Shown here piece by piece: positions 30,656 to 41,844 of a stretch of DNA of 64,000 bases. The translations under genes and the position numbers were made by a program. The notes under the pieces were generated by a model. The model was given only the letters and a program-made list of their open reading frames with translations, was not told the DNA's origin and did no database searches. Each line of letters opens with the position of its first letter. Positions within the stretch are counted from its first letter, which is position 1. Source of the stretch: Asparagopsis taxiformis (taxonomy: Eukaryota > Rhodophyta > Florideophyceae > Bonnemaisoniales > Bonnemaisoniaceae); the NCBI GenBank assembly GCA_030407315.1, contig JALQPE010000469.1, positions 124,001 through 188,000 of the forward strand. The letters are read 5' to 3'.

Positions 30656-31063
30656 ATGCTAAGCCCTAAAAAAACAAAATTTAGAAAACAACATCGTGGA
30701 CGTATGAAAGGAGTAGCTAGTAAAGGTAATAAAATTGCATTTGGAGATCATGCATTGCAAGCTTTAGAACCCACATGGTTAACATCCAGACAAATAGAAG
30801 CAACAAGACGTACTATTACTAGATATGTTAAAAGAGGTGGTAAATTATGGATTAGAGTTTTTCCAGATAAACCTATAACAGCAAGACCTGCTGAAACAAG
30901 AATGGGAGCTGGTAAAGGAGCACCTGAATACTGGGTTGCTGTAATCAAGCCAGGGCATATATTATTTGAAATCACAGGCGTGCCTAGACATATAGCACAA
31001 CAAGCTATGAAACTAGCATCTTACAAATTACCCATAAAAACTAAATTCATTACTAAACTATAA
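30656..31063 (+). CDS. rpl16: 50S ribosomal protein L16
   Basis: A 135-residue protein with [42 protein letters not shown] text (here [16 protein letters not shown]) and [27 protein letters not shown]. No intron interrupts the start, unlike land plant rpl16. It contacts tRNA near the A site. Confidence 0.98.
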   Translation: MLSPKKTKFRKQHRGRMKGVASKGNKIAFGDHALQALEPTWLTSRQIEATRRTITRYVKRGGKLWIRVFPDKPITARPAETRMGAGKGAPEYWVAVIKPGHILFEITGVPRHIAQQAMKLASYKLPIKTKFITKL

Positions 31064-31074
31064 ACATACTAACA

Positions 31075-31278
31075 ATGGTTTTACCAAAAATACAAAGTAT
31101 AGAAAATTTAAAAGATTCAGAAATAGCAATCAAAATTCTGGATTTAAAAAAAGAACTTTTAAACCTCAAATTAAAACAAGCAACTAGACAAAATATTAAA
31201 TCACACCTTTTTAAACACAAAAAACACCAACTAGCACAGCTTTTAACTTTAGAAACACAACGCAAAAATATAAACTAA
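31075..31278 (+). CDS. rpl29: 50S ribosomal protein L29
   Basis: A 67-residue helical protein; [43 protein letters not shown] matches the two-helix L29 pattern with its LF(K)LR-like centre. Its place between rpl16 and rps17 confirms the call. L29 sits beside L23 at the tunnel exit. Confidence 0.93.
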   Translation: MVLPKIQSIENLKDSEIAIKILDLKKELLNLKLKQATRQNIKSHLFKHKKHQLAQLLTLETQRKNIN

Positions 31279-31283
31279 ATATA

Positions 31284-31523
31284 ATGCCTATCAAAGAAAC
31301 TATTGGAACAGTAATTAGTAATAAAATGCATAAAACAATTACAGTATCTGTCACAACCAAAGTAGCACACAAAAAATATAATAAAATTATGTCTAAAACA
31401 AATAAATATTATGCACATGATGAAAACAATATATGCAAAATAGGAGACAAAGTCAGAATTCGAGAAACACGACCATTAAGCAAGAATAAACACTGGATTT
31501 TAGTTAATAAAATAATAAAATAA
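31284..31523 (+). CDS. rps17: 30S ribosomal protein S17
   Basis: A 79-residue protein with the S17 OB-fold pattern: [61 protein letters not shown]. It begins 5 bp after rpl29 and is followed by rpl14. Confidence 0.97.
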   Translation: MPIKETIGTVISNKMHKTITVSVTTKVAHKKYNKIMSKTNKYYAHDENNICKIGDKVRIRETRPLSKNKHWILVNKIIK

Positions 31524-31533
31524 TAAAAAATAT

Positions 31534-31902
31534 ATGATACAAACTCAGAGCTACTTAAATATTGCTGATAATAGCGGTGCTAGAAAAATTATGTGCATAA
31601 GAGTACTAGGTAGTAGTAATCCTTCTTATGCTAATATAGGAGATATTATTATCGGAGTTGTTAAAGATGCATCGCCAAATATGCCCATCAAAAGATCTGA
31701 TGTAGTGAGAGCTGTCATCGTTAGAACAAAAAAAACACTAAGAAGATCTGATGGTATGAACATTAGATTTGATGATAACGCAGCCGTCATTATTAATCAA
31801 GAAAATAATCCAAAAGGTACAAGAGTATTTGGACCCATTGCAAGAGAATTAAGAGATAAAAATTTTCCCAAAATTATATCATTAGCTCCAGAAGTCGTAT
31901 AA
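31534..31902 (+). CDS. rpl14: 50S ribosomal protein L14
   Basis: A 122-residue protein, standard length, with [26 protein letters not shown] and the signature [44 protein letters not shown]. Its TAA overlaps the rpl24 ATG by one base (TAATG), implying coupled translation. Confidence 0.98.
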   Translation: MIQTQSYLNIADNSGARKIMCIRVLGSSNPSYANIGDIIIGVVKDASPNMPIKRSDVVRAVIVRTKKTLRRSDGMNIRFDDNAAVIINQENNPKGTRVFGPIARELRDKNFPKIISLAPEVV

Positions 31903-32243
31903 TGAATAAAAACAAAAAACACAAAAATAAAATTCACGTAAAACAAGGTGATGTTGTTAAAATTATTGCTGGTAAAGATAAAGGCAAAATTGGACAAATT
32001 GAAAAAATTTTAACAAAAACAAATCAAGTAATTATCAAAAATATAAATATTAAAACTAAACATCTCAGACCAAAACAAGAAGGCGAAGTTGGCCAAATAA
32101 TCAAAATTGAAGCTGCTATACACAGCTCTAATGTCATGCTTTATAGTCAAGAGAAACAAATTGCTAGTCGTTATCAAATGATAAAAAATAGTCAAGGTAA
32201 AAAGCAAAGAATTCTAATAAAAACACGTGAAATTATACAATAA
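31902..32243 (+). CDS. rpl24: 50S ribosomal protein L24
   Basis: A 113-residue protein with the KOW motif: [33 protein letters not shown], then [32 protein letters not shown]. The ATG shares its A with the rpl14 stop. It is an assembly initiator of the large subunit. Confidence 0.95.
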   Translation: MNKNKKHKNKIHVKQGDVVKIIAGKDKGKIGQIEKILTKTNQVIIKNINIKTKHLRPKQEGEVGQIIKIEAAIHSSNVMLYSQEKQIASRYQMIKNSQGKKQRILIKTREIIQ

Positions 32244-32247
32244 TTCT

Positions 32248-32793
32248 ATGAACAGCAATTCATTACAAGAAATATATAAAAATCAAATTTGTAACGATCT
32301 GACAAATAAGTTTAAATATACAAATATACATGAAATACCAAAATTAACTAAAATAACAATTAATCGAGGACTTGGTGAAGCTTCACAAAATGCAAAAGCA
32401 CTAGACAACAGTATAACAGAATTAATATTAATAACAGGACAAAAACCTATTGTAACTCGAGCAAAAAAGTCTATAGCTGGATTTAAAATTAGAGAAAATG
32501 TACCAATTGGATTGTGTGTGACACTCAGAAAACAAAAAATGTATGATTTTCTCAGTAAATTAATTAATCTATCACTGCCTAGAATTAGAGACTTTCGAGG
32601 GATTAACCCTCAAAATTTTGATGGGCGTGGCAACTACAACCTAGGATTAAAGGAACAACTCATATTTCCTGAAATTGAATATGACAGTATTGATAAAATT
32701 AGAGGTATAGATATTGCAATTGTAACGACAGCAAAAAATGATAACGAAAGTCTAGAGCTATTAAAAGGTTTTGGCATGCCTTTTCATAAATAA
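32248..32793 (+). CDS. rpl5: 50S ribosomal protein L5
   Basis: A 181-residue protein: [60 protein letters not shown] and [30 protein letters not shown] are diagnostic. ATG at 32248 lies 4 bp after the rpl24 stop; an in-frame start 7 codons earlier would overlap rpl24. L5 binds 5S rRNA. The spc operon here goes directly from rpl5 to rps8, without rps14, which is at 23365. Confidence 0.96.
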   Translation: MNSNSLQEIYKNQICNDLTNKFKYTNIHEIPKLTKITINRGLGEASQNAKALDNSITELILITGQKPIVTRAKKSIAGFKIRENVPIGLCVTLRKQKMYDFLSKLINLSLPRIRDFRGINPQNFDGRGNYNLGLKEQLIFPEIEYDSIDKIRGIDIAIVTTAKNDNESLELLKGFGMPFHK

Positions 32794-32829
32794 TATACAT
32801 ATATCAATAACATATAATGAGGTAATAAA

Positions 32830-33228
32830 GTGGTTAATGATACAATTGCAGATATGTTAACACGTATTCGTAATGCAAATCTAGCAAAACATCAGATTGT
32901 TCAAGTACCAGCAACAAAAATAACTAGAAATATCATAAAAGTATTACGAGAAGAAGGATTTATATATAATTTTGAGGAGATCAACGAAAATTTAAAAACT
33001 TATCTGTTAATATCATTAAAATATAAAGGCAAAAATAAAAAGCCTATCATAACAGCATTAAAAAGAATTAGCAAGCCAGGATTAAGAGTATATGCAAATC
33101 ATAAAGACTTGCCCAGAGTACTTGGAGGAATAGGTATTGCCATTATCTCAACCTCTAAAGGAGTTATGACTGACCGACAAGCTCGTCATTATGGATTAGG
33201 CGGAGAAGTTTTATGCTACGTCTGGTAA
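32830..33228 (+). CDS. rps8: 30S ribosomal protein S8
   Basis: A 132-residue protein: [29 protein letters not shown] and the C-terminal signature [27 protein letters not shown]. The start is GTG at 32830, supported by TGAGGT 7 nt upstream and by the conserved [13 protein letters not shown]-terminus; no nearer ATG fits. It organises the central domain of 16S rRNA. Confidence 0.96.
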   Translation: MVNDTIADMLTRIRNANLAKHQIVQVPATKITRNIIKVLREEGFIYNFEEINENLKTYLLISLKYKGKNKKPIITALKRISKPGLRVYANHKDLPRVLGGIGIAIISTSKGVMTDRQARHYGLGGEVLCYVW

Positions 33229-33275
33229 ATCAACTAAAAAATCAATATAAAATAAAAACTTTATAGGAAATATTT

Positions 33276-33812
33276 ATGTCTCGAATCGGTAAAAAAACTA
33301 TCGTATTACCAGATACAGTAAATACAATAATTAATAATTCTGTTATATCCGTTCAAGGACCCAAAGGAGAGCTCTCATATAAATTATCTCCATTAATTAC
33401 AATTAAGAACGTCAATAATACATTACTACTACAAAAAGTTAATCAAAGTAAAGAATCTCAAATTCAATATGGGTTATCTAGAACTCTTGTAAATAATATG
33501 GTTATTGGAGTATCACAAGGGTTTAATAAAAAACTAGAAATACAAGGTGTAGGCTATCGAGCTCAAACAGATGGTAATAATCTAATTTTAAATGTTGGTT
33601 ATAGCCATCCAGTTACTATAAACCCACCTGAACAAATATTTATAAAAGTAGAAAATAATACAAATATTATTGTATCAGGAATCAATAAGGAACTGGTAGG
33701 TCAAATAGCTGCAAAAATAAGACAAATCAGACCACCCGAACCATATAAAGGTAAAGGGATTCGGTATGTTGAAGAAGTAGTAAAACGTAAAGTTGGTAAA
33801 GCTGGAAAATAA
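33276..33812 (+). CDS. rpl6: 50S ribosomal protein L6
   Basis: A 178-residue protein with [51 protein letters not shown] and the C-terminal [26 protein letters not shown]. Standard length and position. Confidence 0.98.
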   Translation: MSRIGKKTIVLPDTVNTIINNSVISVQGPKGELSYKLSPLITIKNVNNTLLLQKVNQSKESQIQYGLSRTLVNNMVIGVSQGFNKKLEIQGVGYRAQTDGNNLILNVGYSHPVTINPPEQIFIKVENNTNIIVSGINKELVGQIAAKIRQIRPPEPYKGKGIRYVEEVVKRKVGKAGK

Positions 33813-33841
33813 AACTATCTCATTATTACATATATTGAAAA

Positions 33842-34159
33842 ATGATCAAAAAAATAAAAGGTACCTTAGAGCGTCCTCGCTTATATGTATTTCGCTCTAA
33901 TAAACATATTTACGCACAAATTATAGATGATATCAACAAAAAAATACTTGCCAGTAGTTCAAGTTTATCTAATAAAATTAAAATGCAAGTACCTTGCTCA
34001 TCCACATGTGAAGCATCCCAAATAGTAGGAAATGATATAGGTACTCAAGCTATCAACCAAGGTATAAAGCAAGTTGTCTTTGATAGAGGTAAACGATTAT
34101 ATCATGGAAGAATTAAAGCATTAGCAGAAGCTGCCAGACAAGCTGGTATTAATTTTTAA
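33842..34159 (+). CDS. rpl18: 50S ribosomal protein L18
   Basis: A 105-residue protein: [36 protein letters not shown], then [26 protein letters not shown], the typical L18 end. It is slightly shorter at the N-terminus than bacterial forms, as is common in plastids. It binds 5S rRNA with L5. Confidence 0.97.
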   Translation: MIKKIKGTLERPRLYVFRSNKHIYAQIIDDINKKILASSSSLSNKIKMQVPCSSTCEASQIVGNDIGTQAINQGIKQVVFDRGKRLYHGRIKALAEAARQAGINF

Positions 34160-34185
34160 TTATTTACATAAGTATACACATAAGA

Positions 34186-34710
34186 ATGATAAATAAAAAA
34201 AAGAATATAAAAAATAAAGAACAAGAAACTATTTGGGAAGAAAGAGTTGTACAAGTAAGAAGAGTCACTAAAGTAGTTAAAGGAGGTAAAAAACTAAGCT
34301 TTAGAGCTATATTAGTTGTTGGTAACGAGAAAGGACAAATCGGAGTAGGTGTAGGAAAAGCAAGTGATGTAATAGGAGCTGTAAAAAAAGGCGTAACAGA
34401 TGCAAAAAAACACCTCATAAATATACCATTAACCCATACAAATTCAATACCCCACCCAATGCAAGGTATTTCAGGTGCAGCCAAAGTTATGATCCGACCT
34501 TCAGCACCTGGCTCAGGAGTAATTGCTGGAGGATCTGTGAGAACAGTTTTAGAACTTGCCGGAGTCAAAAACATCTTAGCTAAACAATTAGGTTCTAACA
34601 ATACACTAAATAACGCACGCGCTGCCTTAAACGCATTAAATAACTTAAAAACTTTCAAGCAAACTGCACAAAACCGTGATATAGATATTACATCTCTTTA
34701 TACTACGTAA
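34186..34710 (+). CDS. rps5: 30S ribosomal protein S5
   Basis: A 174-residue protein with [46 protein letters not shown] and [48 protein letters not shown], diagnostic for S5. Involved in decoding accuracy. It precedes secY, as in the spc operon, although rpl30 and rpl15 are absent. Confidence 0.98.
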   Translation: MINKKKNIKNKEQETIWEERVVQVRRVTKVVKGGKKLSFRAILVVGNEKGQIGVGVGKASDVIGAVKKGVTDAKKHLINIPLTHTNSIPHPMQGISGAAKVMIRPSAPGSGVIAGGSVRTVLELAGVKNILAKQLGSNNTLNNARAALNALNNLKTFKQTAQNRDIDITSLYTT

Positions 34711-34792
34711 CAAAGTAAATCAAATAATATAAACATAATACTTAAAATATACTAGTGTCTAATACATTTAGCACTTTAAAAATACTGACAAT

Positions 34793-36028
34793 ATGAAAAT
34801 AAAAAATCAATTAAAACAAAAAGTTTTGATTACTCTTATAATTTTAATTACAAGCCGATTAGGTATTTTCATACCTATACCAGGTATAGATCATGAAACA
34901 TTCTATAATAGTACAGGAAACAACAACTTAATAAATTTTTTAAACATCTTCTCTGGTGGAGGTTTTTCTACAATCGGCATATTTGCATTAGGTATTGTTC
35001 CTTATATCAATGCTTCAATTATCATGCAATTATTAACAAAAGTAATACCGAAACTTGAAAATTTACAGAAAGAAGAAGGAGAAAGTGGAAGACAAAAAGT
35101 TACACAACTTACAAGATATTTAACATTGGGATGGGCATTAATACAAAGTACAGCAATATCACTTTGGATTAAACCTTACGTATTTAACTGGAATTACAAT
35201 TTTATAATTGATTGTATACTCACATTAACAACAGGTTCAATTATTATTATGTGGTTCTCTGAAATAATTACACAAAATGGTATTGGCAATGGCGCATCTA
35301 TTTTAATCTTTCAAAATATCATTTCTGGTATTCCTAAAAATTTTAATAACTATAGCGTTGATATCACAAACACAGATATCATTTTCAAACTTATTTTGTT
35401 AATTATACTCTTCATCATCATGCTTTTAATTACAGTATTAATTCAAGAAGGTCAAAGAAAAATAAAAATAATTTCAACTAAACAATTAGGCAAAATCAGT
35501 GAACTCAATCCACAAAGTTATATACCTTTAAAAATTAATCAGGGAGGTGTAATGCCTATAATTTTTGCATCTGCAACAATGGCACTACCATCCTACTTAT
35601 CTCAAATATCTAATTATTATAACTTGAAACTAATATTTAATCTATTTCTACCAAATGGTATCTTATATATACCTTTGTATGGAAGTCTTATTATTCTTTT
35701 TAGTTATTTCTATGCATCACTAGTCTTAAATCCAAAAGATATATCAAAAAACTTGAACAAAATGGGTGCTAGTATTCCAAGTGTCAGACCAGGTATAGAT
35801 ACAACACGATATCTAAAAAAAATCTTAGATAAATTAACATTTCTTGGTGCTATCTTCTTATTTATAATTGCTTTAGTACCATCTGCTATATCTACTATAA
35901 CGAATATACCTTTTTTTAAAGGATTAGGTGCAACATCACTATTAATATTAGTTGGAGTAGCTATAGATACAGCAAAACAAATACAAACATATATAATATC
36001 TCAACAATATGATAATATGATTGAATAA
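34793..36028 (+). CDS. secY: Preprotein translocase subunit SecY
   Basis: A 411-residue protein with ten hydrophobic segments. It has SecY signatures: [79 protein letters not shown] and the late [17 protein letters not shown]. It is the channel of the thylakoid Sec system, together with SecG (12601). It ends the spc segment before rpl36. Confidence 0.97.
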   Translation: MKIKNQLKQKVLITLIILITSRLGIFIPIPGIDHETFYNSTGNNNLINFLNIFSGGGFSTIGIFALGIVPYINASIIMQLLTKVIPKLENLQKEEGESGRQKVTQLTRYLTLGWALIQSTAISLWIKPYVFNWNYNFIIDCILTLTTGSIIIMWFSEIITQNGIGNGASILIFQNIISGIPKNFNNYSVDITNTDIIFKLILLIILFIIMLLITVLIQEGQRKIKIISTKQLGKISELNPQSYIPLKINQGGVMPIIFASATMALPSYLSQISNYYNLKLIFNLFLPNGILYIPLYGSLIILFSYFYASLVLNPKDISKNLNKMGASIPSVRPGIDTTRYLKKILDKLTFLGAIFLFIIALVPSAISTITNIPFFKGLGATSLLILVGVAIDTAKQIQTYIISQQYDNMIE

Positions 36029-36086
36029 AAATAAATAATTACTAGTCTCTTATATTATAGATATAAAAACATAATAAGAAAACATT

Positions 36087-36200
36087 ATGAAAGTTAGACC
36101 ATCAGTAAAAAAAATGTGTGACAAATGTAGAATCATACGAAGACACGGACGTGTAATGGTTATTTGTAATAACCCAAAACATAAACAAAGACAAGGATAA
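36087..36200 (+). CDS. rpl36: 50S ribosomal protein L36
   Basis: A 37-residue protein, [20 protein letters not shown] then [17 protein letters not shown]. It has the CxxC...C...H zinc ribbon (Cys11, Cys14, Cys27, His32). It lies between secY and rps13, its usual place in the alpha region. Confidence 0.98.
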   Translation: MKVRPSVKKMCDKCRIIRRHGRVMVICNNPKHKQRQG

Positions 36201-36246
36201 AATATTATCATACTATCAATAATGAAACCATAGGAAATGATCATTT

Positions 36247-36627
36247 ATGACTAGAATAGCTGGCGTCGATCTACCTAGAAACAAAAGAATAGAAGTTGGA
36301 TTAACATATATTTATGGAATAGGTCTATCAAGAGCTCAAGAAATATTAATAAAAGCCTCGATAAATCCAAATACTAAAGTTTATGATCTAAATGATGAAC
36401 AAGTCATTCTAATACGTAATATTCTAAACAATCAATACCAACTTGAAGGTGATCTAAAAAGACTCGAATCAATGAACATTAAAAGATTAATGGAAATAAG
36501 TTCGTATCGAGGTAGAAGACATAGAAATGGTTTACCCTTAAGAGGACAAAGAACTCGAACTAATGCGAGGACAAGAAGGGGAACTAAGAAAACAATGGCT
36601 GGTAAGAAAAAAGCACCACGAAAATAA
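36247..36627 (+). CDS. rps13: 30S ribosomal protein S13
   Basis: A 126-residue protein: [33 protein letters not shown] and [39 protein letters not shown]. It bridges the subunits in the ribosome head. GAAATGATC precedes the start without a strong ribosome site. Confidence 0.98.
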   Translation: MTRIAGVDLPRNKRIEVGLTYIYGIGLSRAQEILIKASINPNTKVYDLNDEQVILIRNILNNQYQLEGDLKRLESMNIKRLMEISSYRGRRHRNGLPLRGQRTRTNARTRRGTKKTMAGKKKAPRK

Positions 36628-36658
36628 TTAACGTCTTAATTTCTTATATATTAAATTC

Positions 36659-37048
36659 ATGGCAAGACAATTAAAAAAAACTAATAGTAAAAATAAAAAA
36701 AATATCATCAATGGTATTGCACACATAAAATCAACATTCAATAATACAATTATTACAATTACTGACTTAACAGGTGAAACTATCGCTTGGTGCTCATCTG
36801 GAGCTAGCGGCTTCAAAGGCGCTAAAAAAGGTACGCCATTTGCTGCTCAAACAGCAGCAGAAAAAGCTGCTAGACAAGCGCTAGATAATGGATTAAGACA
36901 AACAGAAGTAATGGTAAACGGACCTGGAGCTGGGCGAGAAACAGCTATAAGAGCTCTACAAGCAACCGGTATAGAAATAACCTTGATTAAAGACATTACA
37001 CCTGTCCCACACAACGGATGTAGACCTCCCAAAAAAAGACGAGTTTAA
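36659..37048 (+). CDS. rps11: 30S ribosomal protein S11
   Basis: A 129-residue protein with [47 protein letters not shown] and the C-terminal [18 protein letters not shown]. It forms part of the platform near the mRNA exit. It precedes rpoA as in bacteria. Confidence 0.98.
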   Translation: MARQLKKTNSKNKKNIINGIAHIKSTFNNTIITITDLTGETIAWCSSGASGFKGAKKGTPFAAQTAAEKAARQALDNGLRQTEVMVNGPGAGRETAIRALQATGIEITLIKDITPVPHNGCRPPKKRRV

Positions 37049-37102
37049 TGACAGTATTTAATAGTCAATTTATTATATCTATCTAAAAAGGAACTTTCGT
37101 TA

Positions 37103-38050
37103 ATGACTCATTTTCAAATAGAATGCATAGAGTCAAAAATTGAAGGAGCCCGTGAACAATACGGCCACTTTATTTTAGAACCTTTAAAACAAGGACAAGG
37201 TATAACTGTAGGTAATTCTTTACGCAGAACTATACTAGCCGACTTAACAGGAACTGCAATTGTAGCTGTTAGAATAGCAGGCATAAACCATGAGTTTTCT
37301 ACCATAACAGGAGTAAGAGAAGATGTTTTAGAAATTTTACTTAATCTTAAAGAAGTCGTTTTAAAAAGCTATACGAAAGAACCTCAAATAGGTAGAATTC
37401 GAATACAAGGACCTGCAATTGTAACTACTGGTTTATTTGACTTACCTCCTGAAATTGAAGTTATAGATCCAAAACAGTATATTGCAACTATATGTAACAA
37501 TACAATTTTTGAAATGGAATTTCGAATTGAGCAGGGAAATGGATATAGACTTATTGATAAAGGGATAGATAAAAAATCAATAGACTTCTTACAAATAGAT
37601 GCTATATTTATGCCTGCTAAAAAATTTAACTATATAGTAGAAGAAAAAAGAATTACACCAACCTTAATTCAAGAAAAACTTTCTCTTGAAATATGGACCA
37701 ATGGTAGTCTATCTCCACAAGAAGCAATTAGTCAAGGAGCTCATGTATTAACAAATTTATTTCATCCACTCACTAATATAAATTTTAAACCTGCCAACCA
37801 TGATATTGTAAAAGATGAACAACAAATAAACCAAATTTTAATTGAAGAATTACAATTATCAGTGCGTGCATATAATTGTTTAAAAAGAGCACAAATTCAT
37901 TCTATTTCTGATTTACTTGACTACTCACAAGAAGAACTTTTGGAAATAAAAAACTTTGGTCAAAAATCTGCTGAAGAAGTAATAGAAGCATTAAACGAAA
38001 GGTTAGGTATTAGCCTGACAAAAGACAAACACATAAAGTCAAACACATAA
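37103..38050 (+). CDS. rpoA: RNA polymerase alpha subunit
   Basis: A 315-residue protein. The N-terminal dimerisation domain starts FQIECIESKIEGAREQYGHFILEPLKQGQGITVGNSLRRTILADL, and the C-terminal domain (about 240-305) reads ELQLSVRAYNCLKRAQIHSISDLLDYSQEELLEIKNFGQKSAEEVIEAL. Both domains are intact, so activator contacts, such as by NtcA (61994) or Ycf29 (62704), are possible. AAAGGAAC lies upstream of the start. Confidence 0.98.
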   Translation: MTHFQIECIESKIEGAREQYGHFILEPLKQGQGITVGNSLRRTILADLTGTAIVAVRIAGINHEFSTITGVREDVLEILLNLKEVVLKSYTKEPQIGRIRIQGPAIVTTGLFDLPPEIEVIDPKQYIATICNNTIFEMEFRIEQGNGYRLIDKGIDKKSIDFLQIDAIFMPAKKFNYIVEEKRITPTLIQEKLSLEIWTNGSLSPQEAISQGAHVLTNLFHPLTNINFKPANHDIVKDEQQINQILIEELQLSVRAYNCLKRAQIHSISDLLDYSQEELLEIKNFGQKSAEEVIEALNERLGISLTKDKHIKSNT

Positions 38051-38092
38051 TTTGTATTACATAAGACTTAATAAATTAACAAAACAATAATA

Positions 38093-38521
38093 ATGAATAA
38101 AACATATATACCTAACAAGCAAAGCTATCAATGGTATTTAATTGATGCAAAAAATCAAACTCTAGGGAGATTAAGTACACAAATTGCTAAAATTTTAACT
38201 GGAAAAGTTAACCTAACATATACAGCATATCTAGAAAATTCATCACGTATCATCATTACAAATGCCAAATATATAAATGTAACTGGACAAAAAAAACAAC
38301 AAAAAATATATAGAAGACATTCTGGACGCCCTGGAGGTCTAAAAACAGAAACGTTCGAAGAACTACAATCTAGAATTCCTAATAGAATTCTAGAAAAATC
38401 AATAAGAGGAATGCTACCAAAAGGTCCTCTAGGATACAAATTATTTCGTAAATTAAAAATTTATTCTGACAATCATCACCCACATATTGCGCAAAATCCT
38501 ACAACTTTATCTATATATTAA
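38093..38521 (+). CDS. rpl13: 50S ribosomal protein L13
   Basis: A 142-residue protein with WYLIDAKNQTLGRLSTQIAKILTGK, YRRHSGRPGGLKTETFEELQSRIPNRILEKSIRGMLPKGPLGYKLFRKLKIY, diagnostic for L13. It precedes rps9 by 15 bp, the universal L13-S9 pair. Confidence 0.98.
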   Translation: MNKTYIPNKQSYQWYLIDAKNQTLGRLSTQIAKILTGKVNLTYTAYLENSSRIIITNAKYINVTGQKKQQKIYRRHSGRPGGLKTETFEELQSRIPNRILEKSIRGMLPKGPLGYKLFRKLKIYSDNHHPHIAQNPTTLSIY

Positions 38522-38536
38522 AAACTCTGTATATAA

Positions 38537-38950
38537 ATGAATAATTTATCAAACCATCCAACCGTAATCTACTCAGGAACTGGGAGACGAAAAACATCTA
38601 TTGCTAGGGTTCGGTTAACACCGGGATCAGGCAAATTAACTATTAATGGTTTACCTGGAGAATCATATTTACAATTTAGTCCCAACTATTTAAGAATATC
38701 ATATGCACCATTGAAAATATTAGGATTAATCCACGAATATGATATTTATGTCAATACTGAAGGCGGCGGACTAACAGGTCAAGCAGATGCTATTAGATTA
38801 GGAATAGCAAGAGCATTATGCAAAGTTAATCCAGAAAACCGTATAGCTTTAAAATCAGAAGGATTTCTTACTCGAGATGCAAGAGTAAAAGAGAGAAAAA
38901 AATATGGATTAAGAAAAGCAAGAAAAGCACCACAATATTCAAAACGATAA
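38537..38950 (+). CDS. rps9: 30S ribosomal protein S9
   Basis: A 137-residue protein with [50 protein letters not shown] and the C-terminal [25 protein letters not shown]. Its tail reaches the P-site tRNA. Partner of rpl13. Confidence 0.98.
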   Translation: MNNLSNHPTVIYSGTGRRKTSIARVRLTPGSGKLTINGLPGESYLQFSPNYLRISYAPLKILGLIHEYDIYVNTEGGGLTGQADAIRLGIARALCKVNPENRIALKSEGFLTRDARVKERKKYGLRKARKAPQYSKR

Positions 38951-38972
38951 TATAAATATCAAATAAAATATC

Positions 38973-39194
38973 ATGCCCAAAAAAAATATTCACCCTGAAT
39001 GGTTTCCAGAATCTAAAGTATATTGTGATGGCCAACATATTATGACCATTGGTTCTACAAAACCAGAATTACACATAGATATCTGGTCTGGAAATCATCC
39101 ATTTTTCACAGGATCTCAAAGAATTATTGATACTGAAGGAAGAGTTGAAAGATTTATACGTAAATATAAAATAAATAATAACGAAAACAAGTAA
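38973..39194 (+). CDS. rpl31: 50S ribosomal protein L31
   Basis: A 73-residue protein: KKNIHPEWFPESKVYCDGQHIMTIGSTKPELHIDIWSGNHPFFTGSQRIIDTEGRVERFIRKY. It matches L31, with a single cysteine (Cys18), so it is of the form lacking the full four-cysteine zinc site. It closes the rpoA-rpl13-rps9 block; a consensus promoter follows. Confidence 0.96.
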   Translation: MPKKNIHPEWFPESKVYCDGQHIMTIGSTKPELHIDIWSGNHPFFTGSQRIIDTEGRVERFIRKYKINNNENK

Positions 39195-39232
39195 GTATAT
39201 AAACAGAAATTATACACGACAAAATAAAAGGT

Positions 39233-39261
39233 TTGACAGGCCCACACACAATATTTATAAT
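39233..39261 (+). promoter_or_regulatory. Consensus sigma70 promoter upstream of rps12
   Basis: TTGACA at 39233-39238 and TATAAT at 39256-39261 are both perfect and separated by exactly 17 nt. Predicted start is near 39268, about 36 bases before rps12. It gives the str block (rps12, rps7, tufA, rps10) its own promoter inside the ribosomal protein cluster. Confidence 0.8.
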
Positions 39262-39303
39262 ATAAAAGATATTCAATAATATGAATAGAACCATATATCA
39301 TTT

Positions 39304-39678
39304 ATGCCAACAATTCAACAATTAGTAAGATCCGAAAGAAAAAAATCGCATAAAAAGACTAAATCTCCTGCACTTAAAGCTTGTCCACAAAGAAGAGGAG
39401 TATGTGTTAGAGTATATACAACTACACCTAAAAAACCTAATTCAGCCCTAAGAAAAGTTGCTAGAGTTAGACTCACATCTGGCTTTGAAGTAACAGCATA
39501 TATTCCTGGAATAGGACATAACATTCAAGAACACTCTGTAGTACTGATAAGAGGAGGACGTGTTAAAGACTTGCCAGGAGTTAGATATCATATTGTTAGA
39601 GGAACATTAGATTCTGTCGGAGTTAAAGATAGATATAATAGTAGATCTAAATATGGTACAAAAAAACCAAAAGCATAA
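39304..39678 (+). CDS. rps12: 30S ribosomal protein S12
   Basis: A 124-residue protein with [56 protein letters not shown] and [32 protein letters not shown]. It is intact and not trans-spliced, unlike in land plants. It is the decoding-centre protein. Lys in [11 protein letters not shown] is the wild-type residue at the streptomycin site. Confidence 0.99.
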   Translation: MPTIQQLVRSERKKSHKKTKSPALKACPQRRGVCVRVYTTTPKKPNSALRKVARVRLTSGFEVTAYIPGIGHNIQEHSVVLIRGGRVKDLPGVRYHIVRGTLDSVGVKDRYNSRSKYGTKKPKA

Positions 39679-39710
39679 AAAAATCACAATATTTTTACTA
39701 AATTAATTAT

Positions 39711-40181
39711 ATGTCTCGTCGTAACAAAGCCAAAAAAAGAGTAATTATACCTGATCCTCTATACAATAGTAAACTTATTAGTATGCTAACAGTACGCATA
39801 CTAAAGCATGGTAAAAAAGATCTAGCAAGAAAAATTATATATGAAGCATTAGATATTGTAAAATATAAAACAAATCATGACCCTTTACAAATATTAGAAA
39901 AAGCTATACGTAATGCAACCCCTTTAGTAGAAGTAAAAGCAAGAAGAGTAGGAGGGTCAACATACCAAGTTCCAATTGAAGTAAGAGCATATAGAGGTAC
40001 AAATCTTGCACTACGATGGATTACAAAATATGCATCAGAAAAATCAGGTAAAAATATGGCTATTAAACTAGCTAACGAAATAATAGACGCATCAAACGAT
40101 AACGGAAACACTATTCGAAAAAGAGAAGAAACACACAAAATGGCAGAAGCAAATAAAGCATTTGCTCATTATCGTTATTAA
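39711..40181 (+). CDS. rps7: 30S ribosomal protein S7
   Basis: A 156-residue protein with [56 protein letters not shown] and the final [14 protein letters not shown]. It starts head assembly of the small subunit. It lies between rps12 and tufA. Confidence 0.98.
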   Translation: MSRRNKAKKRVIIPDPLYNSKLISMLTVRILKHGKKDLARKIIYEALDIVKYKTNHDPLQILEKAIRNATPLVEVKARRVGGSTYQVPIEVRAYRGTNLALRWITKYASEKSGKNMAIKLANEIIDASNDNGNTIRKREETHKMAEANKAFAHYRY

Positions 40182-40212
40182 TATTTTTATTTTTCAAGGA
40201 AATAATTAAATT

Positions 40213-41442
40213 ATGGCAAGAGAGAAATTTGAAAGAAACAAACCACATGTAAACATTGGTACAATTGGACATGTAGACCATGGTAAAACAACACTAACAG
40301 CCGCTATATCAGCAACTTTAGCAGCATCAAGCGAAACTAAAGCCAAAAAATTTGATGAAATTGATGCAGCACCAGAAGAGAAAGCAAGAGGTATTACTAT
40401 TAATACAGCTCATGTAGAATATGAAACTGATAATCGACATTATGCGCATGTTGACTGCCCTGGACATGCTGATTATGTAAAAAATATGATTACTGGGGCC
40501 GCTCAAATGGATGGTGCTATTCTAGTTGTCTCTGCTGCTGATGGTCCTATGCCGCAAACTAGAGAACATATATTATTAGCTAAACAAGTAGGTGTACCCA
40601 ATATTGTCGTTTTCTTAAATAAAGAAGACCAAGTAGATGATGAAGAATTACTTGAATTAGTAGACTTAGAAGTAAGAGAATTATTAACTCAATATGATTT
40701 CCCTGGTGAAGATATACCATGTGTAGCTGGTTCTGCTTTACTAGCCCTGGAACAAGTTACTAAAAAAGCCGATACCAAAAGAGGAGAAAATGATTGGGTT
40801 GATAAGATTCATTCATTAATGGATGCTGTTGATGCTTATATTCCAACACCTGAAAGAGATGTGGAAAAAACATTTTTAATGGCTGTAGAAGATGTTTTCT
40901 CTATTACTGGAAGAGGTACAGTAGCAACAGGTAGAATTGAAAGAGGTATTATTAAAGTAGGAGACACAATTGAAATTGTAGGATTAAAAGATACCACAAC
41001 AACAACAATTACAGGCCTAGAAATGTTCCAGAAAACTCTAGATGAAGGAATGGCAGGTGATAATATAGGCATTTTACTTCGAGGAGTACAAAAAAAAGAT
41101 ATTGAAAGAGGAATGGTACTAGCACAACCAGGTACAATTACACCCCATACACAATTTGAAGCAGAAGTATATATTTTAACTAAAGAAGAAGGTGGACGTC
41201 ATACACCATTTTTTTCAGGATATAGACCACAATTCTATGTTAGAACTACAGATGTCACAGGAACAATTACACAATTTACTGCTGATGATGGCTCTGAAGC
41301 AGAAATGGTAATGCCTGGAGACCGTATAAAAATGAGTGCTGAATTGATTAACCCCATTGCTATTGAACAAGGTATGCGATTTGCTATTCGTGAAGGAGGA
41401 AGAACAGTAGGAGCTGGTGTTGTTTCTAAAATTCTTGAGTGA
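40213..41442 (+). CDS. tufA: Elongation factor Tu
   Basis: A 409-residue GTPase with G1 GHVDHGKT (19-26), [13 protein letters not shown]3 DCPGHADYV and G4 NKEDQVDD (usual NKxD), followed by domains II and III ending [15 protein letters not shown]. It delivers aminoacyl-tRNA to the ribosome. CAAGGAAAT lies upstream of the ATG. The asparagine and aspartate of NKED are separated as in other plastid EF-Tu. Confidence 0.99.
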   Translation: MAREKFERNKPHVNIGTIGHVDHGKTTLTAAISATLAASSETKAKKFDEIDAAPEEKARGITINTAHVEYETDNRHYAHVDCPGHADYVKNMITGAAQMDGAILVVSAADGPMPQTREHILLAKQVGVPNIVVFLNKEDQVDDEELLELVDLEVRELLTQYDFPGEDIPCVAGSALLALEQVTKKADTKRGENDWVDKIHSLMDAVDAYIPTPERDVEKTFLMAVEDVFSITGRGTVATGRIERGIIKVGDTIEIVGLKDTTTTTITGLEMFQKTLDEGMAGDNIGILLRGVQKKDIERGMVLAQPGTITPHTQFEAEVYILTKEEGGRHTPFFSGYRPQFYVRTTDVTGTITQFTADDGSEAEMVMPGDRIKMSAELINPIAIEQGMRFAIREGGRTVGAGVVSKILE

Positions 41443-41474
41443 TTAAATACTAGCATCAACAATAGATTAAATAT

Positions 41475-41792
41475 ATGACAATTTCTTTACAAGATAAAAT
41501 CCGAATTAAATTAAAATCATACGACCCCAAATTATTAAATGCATCTTGCAATAAAATTATTGATACAGTTGACCGCACTGAAGCAAAAGCTATCGGACCT
41601 ATTCCTTTACCAACCAAACGAAAAATCTATTGTGTTCTAAGATCTCCACACGTAGATAAAGACTCAAGAGAACATTTCGAAATCAAATCACATAGTAAAA
41701 TAATTGATATATATGAACCATCATCTCACACTATTGATTCATTAATGAAACTCAATATACCTGCAGGAGTAGACATAGAAGTAAAACTTTAA
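41475..41792 (+). CDS. rps10: 30S ribosomal protein S10
   Basis: A 105-residue protein: [73 protein letters not shown]. It is the last gene of the cluster, downstream of tufA, which is the red algal arrangement (bacteria have it at the head of the S10 operon). A 16-bp hairpin follows immediately. Confidence 0.98.
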   Translation: MTISLQDKIRIKLKSYDPKLLNASCNKIIDTVDRTEAKAIGPIPLPTKRKIYCVLRSPHVDKDSREHFEIKSHSKIIDIYEPSSHTIDSLMKLNIPAGVDIEVKL

Positions 41793-41794
41793 AA

Positions 41795-41830
41795 AAAAAT
41801 GAGAATATATTAATATATATTCTCATTTTT
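41795..41830. terminator. 16-bp perfect hairpin between convergent rps10 and petF
   Basis: Arms at 41795-41810 and 41815-41830 are exact complements closed by TAAT. The outer ends are A5 and T5, so each strand has a U tract after the stem. It starts two bases after the rps10 stop and ends 14 bases before the petF stop. Strong candidate for the end of the ribosomal operon. Confidence 0.72.
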
Positions 41831-41844
41831 CAATAAATCATTAA

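Noticed and set aside
34164..34658. Open frame of 164 codons on the minus strand
   Set aside because: Antisense to rps5; such long shadows come from the low stop frequency opposite Gly/Ala-rich codons.
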